Below, piece after piece: positions 63,511 to 64,000 of a stretch of DNA of 64,000 bases. The position numbers and the translations under genes are program-made. Source of the stretch: Sphagnum compactum (Eukaryota; Bryophyta; Sphagnopsida; Sphagnales); assembly GCA_965153455.1 (NCBI GenBank), contig OZ234494.1:13764001-13828000 (forward strand), in the 5' to 3' direction. Under the pieces are notes generated by a model. The model saw nothing but the letters and a program-made list of their open reading frames with translations. It was not told the origin of the DNA and did not search any database. The stretch's first letter is position 1; each line of letters begins with the position of its first letter.

Positions 63511-63565
63511 GTACAGGCCTGTACCCAGAGATCCTCCTCCTGTAAGGGCATGCCCTTACAGGAGG
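63511..63565. repeat. Two adjacent perfect palindromes (14 bp and 30 bp)
   Basis: GTACAGGCCTGTAC at 63511-63524 is a perfect palindrome. Eleven bases later, 63536-63565 is a perfect 30-bp palindrome with half-site CCTCCTGTAAGGGCA and no spacer. The second could extrude as a cruciform, or mark the junction of a tail-to-tail duplication or a miniature element. Confidence 0.85.
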
Positions 63566-64000
63566 TTGTGCATCCAGTAAAATCAGCTCAGTCTCCAATG
63601 CACATAGGTAGTGACTAAGTTTGAGCATGCCTATTGCTTTTTACATGCATCAGGAATGAATTCTCTAGCAGCCTATCTGGTTTGCTTTCTGGGGTTGGAC
63701 TACAGTTTGACATTTTGAAAGTGCATTTCAGAAAGGTTTGGACATATCATCCACTTTTCATCATAAATTGTTTCCATTTTCATCCATTTTCTTCAAGGAT
63801 TTGAAGTTTCTGGTTAGTCAATGTTTTGGATATCTCTTTCCTGGCTTCTATTAAGGCCCCCATTTACACTGTTGTGAGCGATTGTGATCATGAAAATACG
63901 GAGGGCCTCAAAACAGATCCAAAGGCTGTCCCATTGAAATTCAAAAATCAATCATGTGTGGGCATTGGTTGTGAAGGGTAATGTAAAGTGAAAAAAGACT

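Larger units (their letters stand above)
56350..64000. other. Upstream flank of the Dof gene, no further gene recognised
   Basis: Moderately AT-rich with many microsatellites and short duplications but no convincing coding region; open frames are under 110 codons and without motifs. The first kilobase probably contains the Dof promoter. From 59.2 to 64 kb the sequence is more complex and might hold untranslated or control parts of a gene beyond the window, but I see no exon. Confidence 0.4.

Overview
This is nuclear DNA from a land plant. It is AT-rich and gene-poor. The evidence is spliced genes with GT-AG introns, a plastid-type pfkB kinase, a plant-only Dof zinc-finger factor, a plant receptor-like kinase, and plant-style transposons (CACTA ends, tRNA-headed SINE-like copies, a decayed LINE-type reverse transcriptase). 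I cannot name the species; the repeat content makes me lean to a gymnosperm or seed-free plant, as inference only. All calls were made by eye, with no searches run.

Three protein genes are well supported. (1) On the minus strand, 7186 down to 4376, a six-exon gene for a chloroplast pfkB carbohydrate kinase of the NARA5 type; all five junctions keep frame and give 514 residues. (2) On the plus strand, 26285 to 34056, an 18-exon LRR receptor kinase of 855 residues. It has a signal peptide, an ectodomain resembling subfamily VIII-1 (HPCA1-like), a membrane helix, and an apparently active kinase that looks more like the VIII-2/CRPK1 group. (3) On the minus strand, 55121 down to 53973, a 382-residue Dof transcription factor, probably with an intron in its 5' leader. 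These genes are unrelated in function and do not form a cluster.

Between them lie long repeat-rich stretches. From 8.7 to 25 kb there is an AT-rich desert with a diverged minisatellite and one CACTA-like terminus. From 34.9 to 38.0 kb there is a probable non-autonomous CACTA element of about 3 kb that carries a 25-bp minisatellite and a SINE-like copy. From 39.7 to 42.25 kb, on the minus strand, there is a broken reverse transcriptase relic whose catalytic Asp pair reads Asn-Asp. From 43.4 to 45.4 kb there is an unusual domain saturated with CTAGG/AGGTAG words and bounded by two oppositely oriented tRNA-headed copies. From 49.6 to 53.9 kb there are no recognisable genes but there are 97-100 bp tandem repeats. 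From 56.2 to 64 kb, upstream of the Dof gene, there are microsatellites, a likely G-quadruplex tract, short duplications and a perfect 30-bp palindrome.

The most interesting items are the mixed-lineage receptor kinase with its juxtamembrane CxC cluster, and the SINE-like family whose copies share head and tail but differ in an expandable CTAGG-rich middle.
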